From assembly GCF_027580225.2 (NCBI RefSeq), contig NC_073342.2, forward strand, positions 12,931,001-12,995,000: a DNA stretch of 64,000 nt, in the 5' to 3' direction. This DNA comes from Misgurnus anguillicaudatus. Lineage: Eukaryota; Chordata; Actinopteri; Cypriniformes; Cobitidae. The notes beneath the pieces were generated by a model that saw nothing but the letters and a program-made list of their open reading frames with translations, was not told the origin of the DNA and made no database searches. This document shows, piece by piece, positions 26,101 through 39,400 of this stretch (position 1 is its first letter; the number at the start of each line of letters is the position of its first letter). The position numbers were made by a program, and so were the translations under genes.

Positions 26101-29100
26101 AGAAACTCATACAGGTTTAAGACAACATGAGGGTGAGTAAATGACAGAATTTTCATTTTTGGGTGAACTATCCATTTAATATAAGGATTTTGTGAATCTG
26201 GGGAAAAAAATTCAAGAAGTTTTTGAAAATATACATACATAGATACAGGTCATTGAAAGTGCTTGAATCTATTTTATGCAAGAAGTTTTCTGGAAAAAAA
26301 CATTTTAATTCTCTGTGTAGTGTAGGATAATATCATAAAAATTCTAGACTTTTTAAGCTCACGTGCTAAACTGTTCAATTTAAATGCTTATATCTTCTGT
26401 ATGCGAATGTTGATTTATACCAAAATACTTTTTTGCATAGTTGTGCAATGAAAAAAATGGTTCATTGAATTTAATACATTTATTTAAGGTAAGTGGTTGC
26501 AATCAATTTATTTAAACTACATTTAAACAAAAAAGATAAGTAAAGTAAAATAAAATATAAAACTTTTGTTTAAATGTAGCTTAAATAAATTGATTGCAAC
26601 CTCTTACCTTAAAAAAATTGATTAAATTCAATGAATCATTTTTTCAGTGTGTTTAACACATGAAAACGTCTCGGGTTACGGAACTGTTGTAACCTGAGAA
26701 GGGAATGAGACGCTGCGTCTCCCTTGCCATACTTCCTGAGTCTCTGTAACGCAGTCTTTGGCAATATTTCAAATAGCGATATACTTCCTGTCTTTGTCGT
26801 TAAGCCTCACCATTGGTTGAATTTGATATACGCATTCAGACGCACTTACCCCTGGAGGCGTCCCCAAAGTGTCACCGCAGTGACACAGCGTGAGTTCCCT
26901 CGAAAGGGAACTATAACAATGTATCTTAAAAGGTAACACAATGTAACCTTGCTCTCACTCGAAATGTGTCCCCACATTAAGTCCTTGAATTTCAGGGTAT
27001 TGTGACTGGAAAGTCCTTGAAAGGTCCTTGAATTTGAAGTTAACTAAGGTGTGGGAACCCTGAAGTAGACAAGATATAACATTGTGCTGATAGTTTTAAA
27101 TATTTTCATGCACAAATCTTACATATTGTGCCTTCAAGAAAACAAAACATAATTTGATCCACAATATGACTGTAATGACCTGCTGCTGTAAATAACTACA
27201 GTATAATCATCAGTCCTGAACTATTGGAGCAAAATCAAGATCTTTTCTCTTAACCAATCACAGCTTGTTTATCTCAGCATTGTACAAGAATGAATAACAT
27301 TTAAAATCATTGCAACTGATTTGATTTTGAATTATTTTGTGCCCTCAGGCTCAGTTTGCAACATTGACGGACTACTTTAGCGCTCTATACAAGGCTAAGG
27401 GAGTTGCCCAGGGGATGAGACCGCCGGATTATCCTGTGCTCAGCGGAGACTTCTTCGCCTATGCGGACAGAGAGGATCATTACTGGAGTGGATACTTCAC
27501 CTCACGGCCCTTTTACAAAAACCTGGACCGGGTGTTAGAGTCTCATCTACGGTTAGTTTGAAATTAAGTTTTATTTTACTGATTTTCATTAGAATGTGTT
27601 TAGGTAGTACTGTTTATTTTTAATTGTTTTGCATGATTAAATTTGCACTTACAGGCTGGCACTGAAGTCTCTTAATTCAATTCTGCGTTTTGGCAACTTT
27701 GGGCAAGTGTCTGGCTTTATTAGCCAAGATTAAATTATGGTTTAAATGGAGGCCGATTCTCTGTGGCATTATCAAGGAGTAATGAAAACGATTGGTCTCT
27801 GTCACCATGTGGCGGACAAGCTTTTCTCATTAATCCAAGCAATGTTTTCACCTGTGGCGGCGGCATGATGTAATTATCCGTTTATTATGTAGTGGTTTGA
27901 CACTATAGTTTTTTTAATCACACCTCAGAGGGGTAGTAATACACGGGCCGTTCACATGGGAAATCTATGCGTGTTGCATTTCAAGTTTAAGATTCAGTCT
28001 AGCTGCGATCTTTTATTATAATCACAAGGGGTGGTCCTTTAAAGATACTTTAAAAATAAAAGATACTTTTTTCCACTACTTTTATAAGACTTAAATTATT
28101 TTTATTACAATAATGCTTAGGTTTATTCTTGTTATGTTTCCTACAGAGGGGCGGAGATCCTTTACAGCCTGGCGGTCTCTCACGCACGGCACGCGGGCGT
28201 AGAAGGACGTTACCCTACTTCCGATTACTCTCTGCTCACCGATGCCAGGCGAAACGTAGGGCTGTTTCAGCACCACGATGCCATCGCGGGCACCGCCAAA
28301 GAGATCGTTGTCATCGACTATGGAAACAGGTGTCTGGATAAAAGCTTGGGTCTTTATTTGTGAAATGGCATCAGTATTGTTCAGATAAACGGCTTATGGT
28401 GGGTAAGTGTCTCATGTTTGGTTTTGTTGTGCAGGTTATTGCGTGCCCTGGTCGGTCTGAAGCGAGTGATCATTAATGCAGCCCACTTTCTAGTAATGAA
28501 AAACAAAGATGTTTATCGCTTTTATCAGACGGAGCCTTTCCTGGAGACGGTGAGCAGCAGCACTGGTTTATTTTAACACGAGTGTCACTTTTATAAAAAT
28601 GGCTGAACTTTTACCTTTTCTGATTCTGTAGGATGATAGACGGGCCACACATGATTCTCTTCCTCAGCGCACGCTTATCGAATTAGAATCTTCTCCCAGG
28701 TCAGATCCTTTGTCTACATATTTGAGTTTTGCACAACTAAAAAAAGTCCCCTGTAGTTTTTACCAACATTTGATAAATGTATGTGTTGTTTAATGTAAAG
28801 TGTCATTGTATGTAAGAGCAATTTTTATTTAAAGAGGTATCTCAGGCAAAACCAAATCCTTTATCTAAATATTTGCTTGATCTTTGTCATCTTTTTAGGT
28901 ATCTGGTACTGTTTAACCCGATTGAGCAGGAGCGCTTGTGTCTGGTTACGGTGCTTGTGAATTCACCTCGGGTGAGGGTGCTTACAGAAGATGGACAAAC
29001 ATTACCGGTGCAGCTCAGCGCGCAGTGGGTCACCGCCGTCGAGATGAACGGAGAGGTTTACCAGGTACGGTTGTGCAAAACTACATATTTTCAAAATCTA

Positions 29101-30382
29101 TACTAATCTATATTTGCTTGTTAGAGGGATAGTTCACCCAAAAAATTTAAATTCTGTCATCATTAACTCACCTTTATGTTGTTTAAAACCTGTATACATT
29201 TTTCTGTTCTGATGAACACAAAGGAAGATATTTGTAGCAGGAAACAGAAGCACCATTGACTTCCATAGTAGGAAAATACTACTATGGAAGTCAATGGTGC
29301 TCAAAACCGGTTCGGTTACAAACATTGGTCAAAATATCTTCATTTGTGTTCAGCAGAACAAAGAAATTTATACAGGTGTGTTACAACATGAGTAAATGAT
29401 GACAGAATTTTCATTTTTGGGTGAACTATCCCTTTAAGGTTTCTTCACGTAAGGGACGTTATTTCAAAGTGTATTTGAAACTTGACAAAGAGCAAAACTC
29501 GCAGCACAAGATGTGCAAAACACTGTACGAGTCATGAACGATTGGCAAGAGACAAAAAATACAGTGTATAATAATTCAACAGTGTATAAGTCGCTGCCCG
29601 ATGAAACTCACGTGTGTCCAAAACGGTTACTTTTTAGGAAGTGAAAAAAAACACAGTATTTCAAAAGCAGTTGAATGTAGCATTGGTACGGCATCTTTAC
29701 ATGTAACCATATTCTTGCAAGTGTAATGATATAACCACATTTGACCAAAATTGAGTTTACAGTAAATGGACATACGTGCATATTTTACAGTAACGGTGGT
29801 CGATACGCGTTCTTCCGATCATTAATTAGAATGACCAAGTCGCGTTTTATATTGAGACATGAATACTTTCAGTTTAGTAAATAGCCTACGTCTTAGTTTA
29901 TTAAATACGCTTACTTTATTTAATATTAATTATAAATTTATTAAATGTCTCTTGCAAACTATGAAGGGACAATGAATCAATACACTGACATGGTAATGCT
30001 AGACAGATACTTTGTTTGCACAGTCCTACCGTAATTTAGTCACTCCTAGACGTACGTCTGGTGTCAGGGGGAAACGTTTACCTCGATAAAGGAAGGTCAT
30101 TGTCTTATCAGGCTATGTTTATTCGGCTATCCAGTGCTGAGCTTCGATGAAACGTCACGAGACCGGCGAGATGCTTCCACCAGGTGGGAGATACGTGGCG
30201 TGATTGACAGCTTTGACACTAAATGGATATACGTGAAAATCAGATGACATGATTTCACAACTTTTCATTGGTCATTTAGATATGTGTAGCATACTGTATA
30301 CGGAAATGAATCTGGACATTCAATCCGTCGAAAAATCTCAAAATCTGCAAAATGGACATACGTGGTTTTCATCGGACAGCGA

Positions 30383-30426
<44 letters not shown>

Positions 30427-33400
30427 ATAATCTTTATCTCTCTATCTCTCCATATCTATCTATTTATCTATCTATCCATATCTATTCATCTATCTCTCCC
30501 TATCTATCTGTCTGTCTATCTATATAAACAACAATGTAAACACTGTAATTAACAATGGCGGCAGGTTGAATACATACAGAATCCTAAGTGTTTGTGTGAA
30601 TGGGGAATGTGATTGGTCGAGCTCGAAAAAATAAAATAGCGGCCAAGAAAGCAGCTGGATCATAAATTTTGTGTAATTACTGTAAAATTTTAACTTTTTA
30701 CACCTTGTAATTGCATTTCTAGCAAGAAATTAGTATTGTAGTTTTCAAATATGGGATTAGATATTACAAAGGTGCTCTCTGTTTATATTTCAAACTGAAA
30801 TTCATTAGGTTACCTATCAAGGCTCTCCAAATGCATTTCCCGGAGCTGCCTTTATGACGTCAAAGTCATTGCCTCAGCTGCCTTTGGTTTCGGACGCAGA
30901 CTAAATTAATTTATCGTATGTATTTATTTTGGTTCCGCTCAGGCTTCCTTCATGGCACGACTGCCCGCATTAGGATTGGCTGTTTTTCACCTGTATGACT
31001 CTGCCGACTCCCCCATGACCCTGCGCTCTGATACGCTACTGAGGATTCCGGGGCGGGCCCAAAGCATACGAAGTTCGGACCCTTTGCCCGTGCGATCCCA
31101 GATGTCGGATTCTCAACCTTTCTACATTCAGACCCAGTCTCTTACTCTGGGCTTCTCTGGAACCACAGGCCTGCTTGAGGTGAGATCATTTAGTAAAACA
31201 TCAAAAGCCTATTTATGTAGGATGATTTTATGTAGAAAACGGTAAATGACTTAACATTTTTGTAGTGCTCATGCTATTGTGTCCCCCATTTAAGTCCATT
31301 CGGCACTCTCATTCTTTTCTCCATCAGAGTATTCGGCGTAAAGATGACCCTCAGGAGGTCAGGGTACAGATTCAGTTCTTTACATACGGAACTCGACCCT
31401 CGAAAGACAAGAGCGGAGCTTATCTCTTTATACCGGATGGAAATGCCAAGGTATCTTCCCCCGACCGCACCGTCTGCCATGAAAAGCAATTTATCAGACG
31501 CGTGTGGTGAGTTAACGCTCCGTTCTGTTTTCTTCTCAGCCTTACTCTCAGAGAGAAGCTCCAGTCGTTCGGGTGTTAGAAGGTCCGCTGTTCGCGGAGG
31601 TCGTGACTTACTTTCAGCACTTTCAACAGACGGTCCGCATTCATAATGTTCCAGGTAATCCCTCGATCCTTCAGCCGTCCATCTGTCACTTGTGCGAGGG
31701 TATCCTGCTTTATCATTTATTCGATCATGATGTATGGCTCTTGCAGGAGTGGATGGTCTGTCTCTGGACATTACCACCATGGTGGACATCAGAGACCAGA
31801 ATAACAAGGAGCTGGCCATGCGCCTGGTTACGGACATTCAAAGCGGAGACACTTTCTACACAGATCTCAACGGGTTTCAGGTACAGCTCACCCGGCTCTG
31901 TGACAAATGTTTGATTTTTTGGTGAATCTGCCTCAGTTTTTTTGTAAAAGGGATAAATTCATCAGATGTAGAGCTGAAAGGATCAGATTTTAGATTGGAT
32001 TTGACACCAATTGGATTTGGGTAAAGAGTGAACAACATGTGTTACTCTGTTGGATGGCAAGGTAAAAATTTTTATGGATGATACCACGTCTGTCCGGCTC
32101 TTGGTGCACTTGGAGCTTGAATTGTCCTACATCCTGATTATTTAGCAATCATTGGGTGTAGGGGTGGGCAATAAACAGGGTTCCCACGGGTCCTTGAAAT
32201 CCTTGAAAGTTTGTGAATCTGGGGGGGGGGTGCAAGGCCCTGGGAAGTTTTTGAAAATATACATACATCGATAGAGGTCATTGAAAGTGCTTCAATTCAT
32301 TTTATGCAAGACGTTTTCTGGAAATATCTTCTGTACGCGAATGTTGATTTATACCAAAATGCTTTTTTGCATAGTTGTGCAAGTGTCTCGGGTTACGTAT
32401 GTAACTGATGTTCCCTGAGAAGGGAACGAGACGCTGTGTCTCCCTTGTCATACTTCCTGCGTCCCTGTAATGCCGTCTTTGGCAATATTTCAGATAGCGA
32501 TATACTTCCTAGCTCCCACGTCACCCTGTCTTTGTCGTCAAGCCTCACCATTGGTTGAATTTGATATGCTATACACATTCAGACACACTTACCCATGGAG
32601 GGGTCCCCAAAGTGTCACCACAGTAAGGCAGCGTGAGTTCCCTTGGAAGAGAACTGTAACAATGTATCTTAAAAGGTAACTCGATGTAACTTTGATCTCA
32701 CTTGAAATGTGTCTCCACATTTAGTCCTTGAACTTGAGAGTATTGGATCTGGATAGTCCTTGAAAGGTTCTTGAATTTGAAGTTAAATAAGGTGTGGGAA
32801 CCCTGTCATCAGTAAAGCCGGTTTGGTGATTAGCAGTAAATCGTCATCACTTGCTTTTAAATGGAGCGGCATTTACTACACAAATCTGTATTTCACCGAG
32901 AAGCTTGGAAATCGATTTTTGCTAACGTTGTTTATGGGCTTACCATAACGTTTTACACGTTTACATGACCTTATATGTTATCAGTTTATTAAGCATATTC
33001 GACGTAATGCTGCATGCACACCAAATACGAAGCAACATTTTTCCCATTAGACGCATTTGAGGCAAATAGCGCGTTTTCGCGGCAATCACGCCGCCTAATT
33101 TGCGTCATTCACATAGAATCAAGTTTGCTTCTATTGGGGTCTTTGCATTGACTTTGTATGTAAACTGCTCGTGCAAATCTTTAAATTCGTGTTTGGTTTG
33201 TACACCCCTTAAAGGAATAGTCTACTCATTTTCAATATTAAACTATGTTATTACCTTAACTAAGAATTGTTGATACATCCCTCTATCATCTGTGTGCGTG
33301 CACGCAAGCGCTGGAGCGCGCTGCGACACTTCGATAGCATTTAGCTTAGCCCCATTCATTCAATGGTACCAATCAGAGATAAAGTTAGAAGTGACCAAAC

Positions 33401-36400
33401 ACATCAACGTTTTTCCTATTTAAGACGAGTAGTTACTCGGCGCAGTAACACCCTCCCTCTCCCATTATGAGAGGGAGAAGGGGAGCGGACTTTTCAGGCG
33501 AGTCGAAGTACTCCCAAAAGTGCTATTACGCCATAAAATATAGTTCCTCTTTTAATTCCGCTTAGAAAAGCGCTACGTTTTATTTTGTACCACCAAACTT
33601 GCTCGTACAACCACTCGTCTCAAATAGGAAAAACGCTGATGTGTCCGCTCACCTCCAACTCCAACTCCGACTGGTACCATTGAATGAATGGGGCTAAGCT
33701 AAATGCTATCGAAGCGTCGCATCACGCTCCAGCGCCCACGCGCACGCACACAGATGATAGAGGGATGCATCTACTCTTCCTAGTCAAGGCAATAACATAG
33801 TTTAATATTGAAAATGAGTAGACTATACCTTTAAGACATTGTGCATGTAAACGCACTTATTGTAACCAACAAACATATTCTGCATATTTTTCCAGATCCA
33901 GCAGCGACGTTACTTCCAGAAGCTTCCAATACAGGGTAATTTCTACCCCATGCCCACCATGGCGTACATTCAGGACAGTCAGTACAGACTTACCCTCCAT
34001 GCGGCACAGGCATTGGGGGTTACCAGTTTGGCCAGTGGTAAGTAGGACAATTACACAAGGTACAAGTGCAACTTCACAATTGGATAAAAAAAATTCAAAC
34101 AGTAATTGTAACTTAAAGGCGGAGTCCACAATGTTTGAAAAACGCTTTGGAAAAGGAGACGGGCCGACTACCAAAACACACTTATAGCCAATCAGCAGTA
34201 AGGAGCGTGTCTACTAACCGACATCCTTGCCGGGTTGCGTATGTGTGGGGCGGGTCTATCAACAGAAGGTCCAGATTCTATTGGGGTAGGGGCGTGTTTG
34301 TTTAGGTGATTTCAAATATCAACATTGCTTTCAAACATCGTGGACTCCGCCTTTAATGTAATAGCATTAACCCCACATTACTTTTATACTCAAGTCTGAT
34401 CTTTAGATCTTTACGTAAATATCGTCTGATTAATATTTATTAGGTCATGTGACTCATCACTCTGGTGCAATGACAGCATGTGCCAAACCATTACCATTCA
34501 ATAAGATTCGTAATTCAGCCACTTCGAGTCTATACTACCAAGTCTGTTGAAAAGCTATATCATTACATCGCTTTAATGTGGTATTGACTCGGTTCCAAAG
34601 TACCAATACATTTTCAACCCGTATCGTTGAGTACCCTTCAGAAGGTTTTATGGATCAGAGATGACGAGAGAGAAAACACAAATAGCGGGACACAGAGCTC
34701 TTCTTCCCTATTGATTTGATGCAACAAATCCGATAATGAAGATGAAGTGAGTGTATCGCAAGTCTTATTTCTCTCTCATTCTCATTCTTTGTTTATCTCT
34801 CTCTGTCTTTGTGTTTTGCAGGTCAGCTGGAGGTGATTCTGGACCGGCGCTTGATGCAGGATGATAACAGGGGGCTGGGACAGGGTCTTAAGGACAACAA
34901 GCGAACTGCCAATCGCTTTCGCCTTCTGTTGGAGAGGAGGAGCAACGGCGCAAAGGTGAGTTCTGATTTAAGGAGAATTCCAAATGGGATATTTCAAAAC
35001 AATAATGGCCCCAATATTGGAGGGTTGTATCCAATCGAAGTGCCCAAAATTGTCCACTTTAAAGAGGCCTTCAAAATTACGAATTACGATGGGTGCAACT
35101 CAAGGGGCAACTTTACGGTCTCTCTTGTGAATCCAACACAGAAGTGACTTAAACTGGAATTCATCGACTGGCCGCTAGACACTGGCTCCAAAAGGAAGTC
35201 AATCCCATAGACCCCCCCATGTTAAAATGCCCAAGTTTACAGCAGAAAAAATATGTTTACAGCCTGATACAAAAAGTGTTTTTAGTCTATATAGCTTATT
35301 TTGCCCTTCATGACAACTGTGATTTTTTTTACTCTTTCGTTTAAATTATATGAAGCCTGCATTATTAAGGGCATGGACACTTGAGTGACAGGTTGATTGC
35401 TGCTGCTGTCACTACTGCCGAGCTAGGGGGCAACCAAGCACTTTAGCTCCACACACGCTCCACCTCTTCGCCCATTTTCGGTTATTCGCAAGAGATGTGC
35501 GGTTATGCGCTGCCAAGATGGCAACGGCAGGCTCCACGAACTTCAGGCTTCTTAGGCCCTGTCCCAAATGGCACACTTTAATGACATCATGTAGTGCAGA
35601 CTTTAGTGAGCCTTGATCCGAGTCCAGAGTCGAATTTTGGGACAGACTTGAGCGTCACGCCAGAAATAGGTAGAGAAGTTGCCCGTAAGTGCGAACTCTT
35701 CCCTTCCGTCATCTGATTGGTCTAATTGCTCTTTCGCAAGGACTTCTAGGTTGGTAAAGTGCACGAAGCCTGCTGCAGTGCGGGCTTCGCCAAAGACCAC
35801 ATCATGATGAACACACTTCGAAGCGTAAAAATGACAGATGGGACACCCTATGGACTCGTAGACAAAGTGAGCATGTGCAATTTAAGGCCACGAGACCTGA
35901 AGTCCATATAAAGTGCGCCATTTGGGACAGGGCCAAAAGTGCCTATGGGTGACATCACGTACACTACGGCCATGTTTCATACGGTGCAACTGATGGTCAC
36001 TCCCTATGATTTTTTGCACAGGTACACTTTTACGAATACATTAGACCCATAAACTGAACAAAGTTTATTGTATGCATGACAACAAATAAATGTTTTTTAC
36101 CTGCATGTGCAGAAAACATCCATAGTTAAAATGTAGCCAATAAAAACGAAATTTACAAGTCCTATCCATTGACAATGGTGCCATCAAAGTGAGCACAAAT
36201 CAAAACAAACTAACTAAACTAATACCCACTTATCAGTCCAAGCGTTTTTTTTTTTTGTCAACCGGCGTACAAAGTGTGCACCCCTCATCCCTTCTAAGCT
36301 CTCACGAGGGAGGGTAAACCATTCGAAAGGCTTAGGGCGTAGGGATGAGCCCTTCTGAATGGAACGTAGGCCAGATAAGGATACATTTTAAGAAGTGATT

Positions 36401-39400
36401 TAAAAAAGCTGATTTTGCGCGCAGTTATGAAGTGCTGCTTTATCTTAACTAACAGTATTGGAGATTTTTGTCTTTCCTCATTCTAGTATACGGGTGATTC
36501 TCACGAAATGAATTAAAAATGTCATGAAAATGTAAAAATTGCTTACATTTACTTTTTTTCCCACCAGACATTGAAAAACAAAGTCTGGAGTAAATGGGAA
36601 CATTAATTTAAAAACTTTTACTTATCATTTAACACTTTTTGTAACAAAATTAAAAAAATTAGTCCTAAAAAATCTCATTACCGCAACAGTCAGAAAACAT
36701 CAACACTGACATATTTTCAAAATGACATGACAAACCTGAAAGAACATAATTTGGAGATTCTGCACATGCATTTAAAATCGAAGTATTATGCTTCTATTAA
36801 TTAAATTAACATTTAATAAGCATGTGTTGCGGTAATGATAATCAAGATGTCGTGTAAGCATTCTGACAAGACAATATTTCAAATTAACTGTAAAAAAATG
36901 ATCTTACCTGGTAGCCATCTTGAAGTAACTGGTCCATGTGCTTGGTCACTCAAAATCAAACTTTATTAAAATTCTGTATGTGTGCTTAAACTGTTTTCAA
37001 AAAGTGTTGCGGAGGATGAGAACATCAGGCATGGACACATCATTTTCCTACTTTTTCTTCATTATTATTAAACATGAATATTCAGTAAATATTTTTTCTG
37101 TCATCTAAAGTAGTCTAGCAAAATTTATTTATTTTTCTTAATATTTTTGTGTTAATTTGATTAAATTACAACATAACGCATGTTCAAACACAGCCGGACA
37201 CATTGCGGTAATGAGAATTTCAGCAGAAAATGAGATAAAATTTACAATTATAAATTCTTATGTTGAAATCACACATTGTGCAAGGTAGAACACAGTATTG
37301 TGTTAATTCTGATGCTTTTTAATGTTACTATATTACACATTTTAAAGCTAAAATCATTAGTGCCGAGGTGTTTCAATGGTTTCGTGAGAATCACCCATAT
37401 AGCAATCTCTAAGCATAGGTTTTACTGTGTGACTTGACTTAAAGTATCTTCTGTAAAATCAGCATATTTAAATAGGACAAGATCATCTGATTGACGTGTC
37501 CAACCACAGTTTTAGTTTTTAGATGATGGTTGAAATGGACAATACCACAAGTAGACCGGTAAGCAAGCAGAAAGTCAAATGTGAACAGATGTTCAGGAAG
37601 TAAGTTATACAACTGGGCCTGTGAATATTTCACTTACTTTTAAGGACTTAATGCTAAAAAATGTTTGGCAAGTACAATTCATGGTTCTTTCTGAAAAAAC
37701 TTTGTATTTTTAAAGCACTATATTACCCAGCAGGCCAATTGCTGATCTGTGCATTTGCACTCATGCAAGTGGTGCACAGTGGTCGATTAATCTGAATAAA
37801 GCTTTTGTCTTTGGCCTCACAGTATGTGTTAAAATAAGATTAAATGAAAAAAGAAGTACATTTAGTCAATGATTTTAATCTCTCCGTCACCTGTAGGGGG
37901 CACTGTGTTGTTTCTCATGAGAGCTGCTCTAGCCCAAAGCTCCAGGGAGGGTGTAATCCTAAGACTAGTGTGTCTTAAAGCTGTCGAGTGTGTAATATTC
38001 CTTAATGGGTTTTGGAGTTTTAACACGCCTCTCCGCTAGCTAAGATTAATTTGAATGATTTAAATAAAATCTATATTAATCCGAGCTGTCGCCTGAAGAA
38101 TGTAAAAATATGGGTCTCTGTAAGTAATGAGTTATTGTAATAAATATTGAGCTTTGTTTTTTTGTTTGTCCACTGTACTTTTCTCTTTCTCTTGCTTTTT
38201 CCTCACATGCATGCAGCCTCTTGGCTCTTATGCTAAAGTCACCCACGTCATTAACAAAATCATTGCTGGTATTTTAGGAGACCACAAAAAAGAGGTAACA
38301 TGACTAATGCAGCGGTTAAGTGTACTAGATTAGTAGATTTGTAGCAGTAGCAGTTTTAAGACCCCTAGTAGTTCACTTTATGTTACCATAGCAACAAGCG
38401 ACGGGTTTCCTGCTGAATTGAGATGTCAAAGGCCGTCAACCATCCGCTGTGTCCTTGTGTGCCGTTATGCCCCAACCTTTAAGAGTACGAGAGGAAAACA
38501 TGTTGACCGGTAGTTGAGTCTATTTATACGTTCACCCAAAAATAAAAATGTTACCATTTACGCACCTTTATTTTGTTCGAACTTGTTTTTTAAGAGATGC
38601 TGTTGGGGCTATATAAGTGAATCGAGATTGTGGCTGTCAGTCACTAACATTTCATATTTTATGTTTGAAGGATGCAAATTTTATTTTTTGGGTGAACTAT
38701 TACTAAAATCTCTAGTATGTAAATACGAATTTATTAAAGGGATAGTTTACCCAAAATGAAAATGATGTCATTAATGACTCACCCTCATGTCGTTTTAAGC
38801 TCGTAAGACCTCCGTTCATCTTCGTAACACACTTTAAGATGTTTTATATTTAGTCCGAGAGCTTGTTGACCCTTCATTGAATATCTACATACGGTATACT
38901 GTCCATGTCCAGAAAGGTAATAAAAACATCATCAAAGTAGTCCATGTGACATCAGTGGGTCAGTTAGAATGTGTTGAAGCATCGAAAATACATTTTGGTC
39001 CAAAAATGACAAAAATTACGACTTTATTCAGCATAATCTTCTTTTCCGCGTCTGTTGTGAAGCACATGCGCAAGACTAAAGTCACGTGACTGCAGTGACG
39101 CGGATGACGTATGACACGACTGACGTGTTATTTGGTGCGCCCCAGCTGTTTTTTTTTTTTTTTTTTTTTGGGCTTCGTTTACAGTCTGAGTGAGACGCAC
39201 ACTGAAAGTTTGAAAAAAAAACTTCGCAAACATATCTGAGGATAACACGTCATCTGCGTCACGTGACGTATGACGTGACTGACGTGTTATCTGGCGCCCC
39301 AGCTGTCTTTTTTGTGCGCCCAGGCTTCGTTTACAGTCTGAGTGAGATGCACACTGTAAGTTTGAAAAAAAAACTTCGCAAACATGTCTGAGGATAACAC

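Noticed and set aside
31274..31837. 187-codon minus-strand ORF
   Set aside because: It is antisense to man2a2 exons 15-17, whose sense frames match MAN2A2 with correct splice sites.
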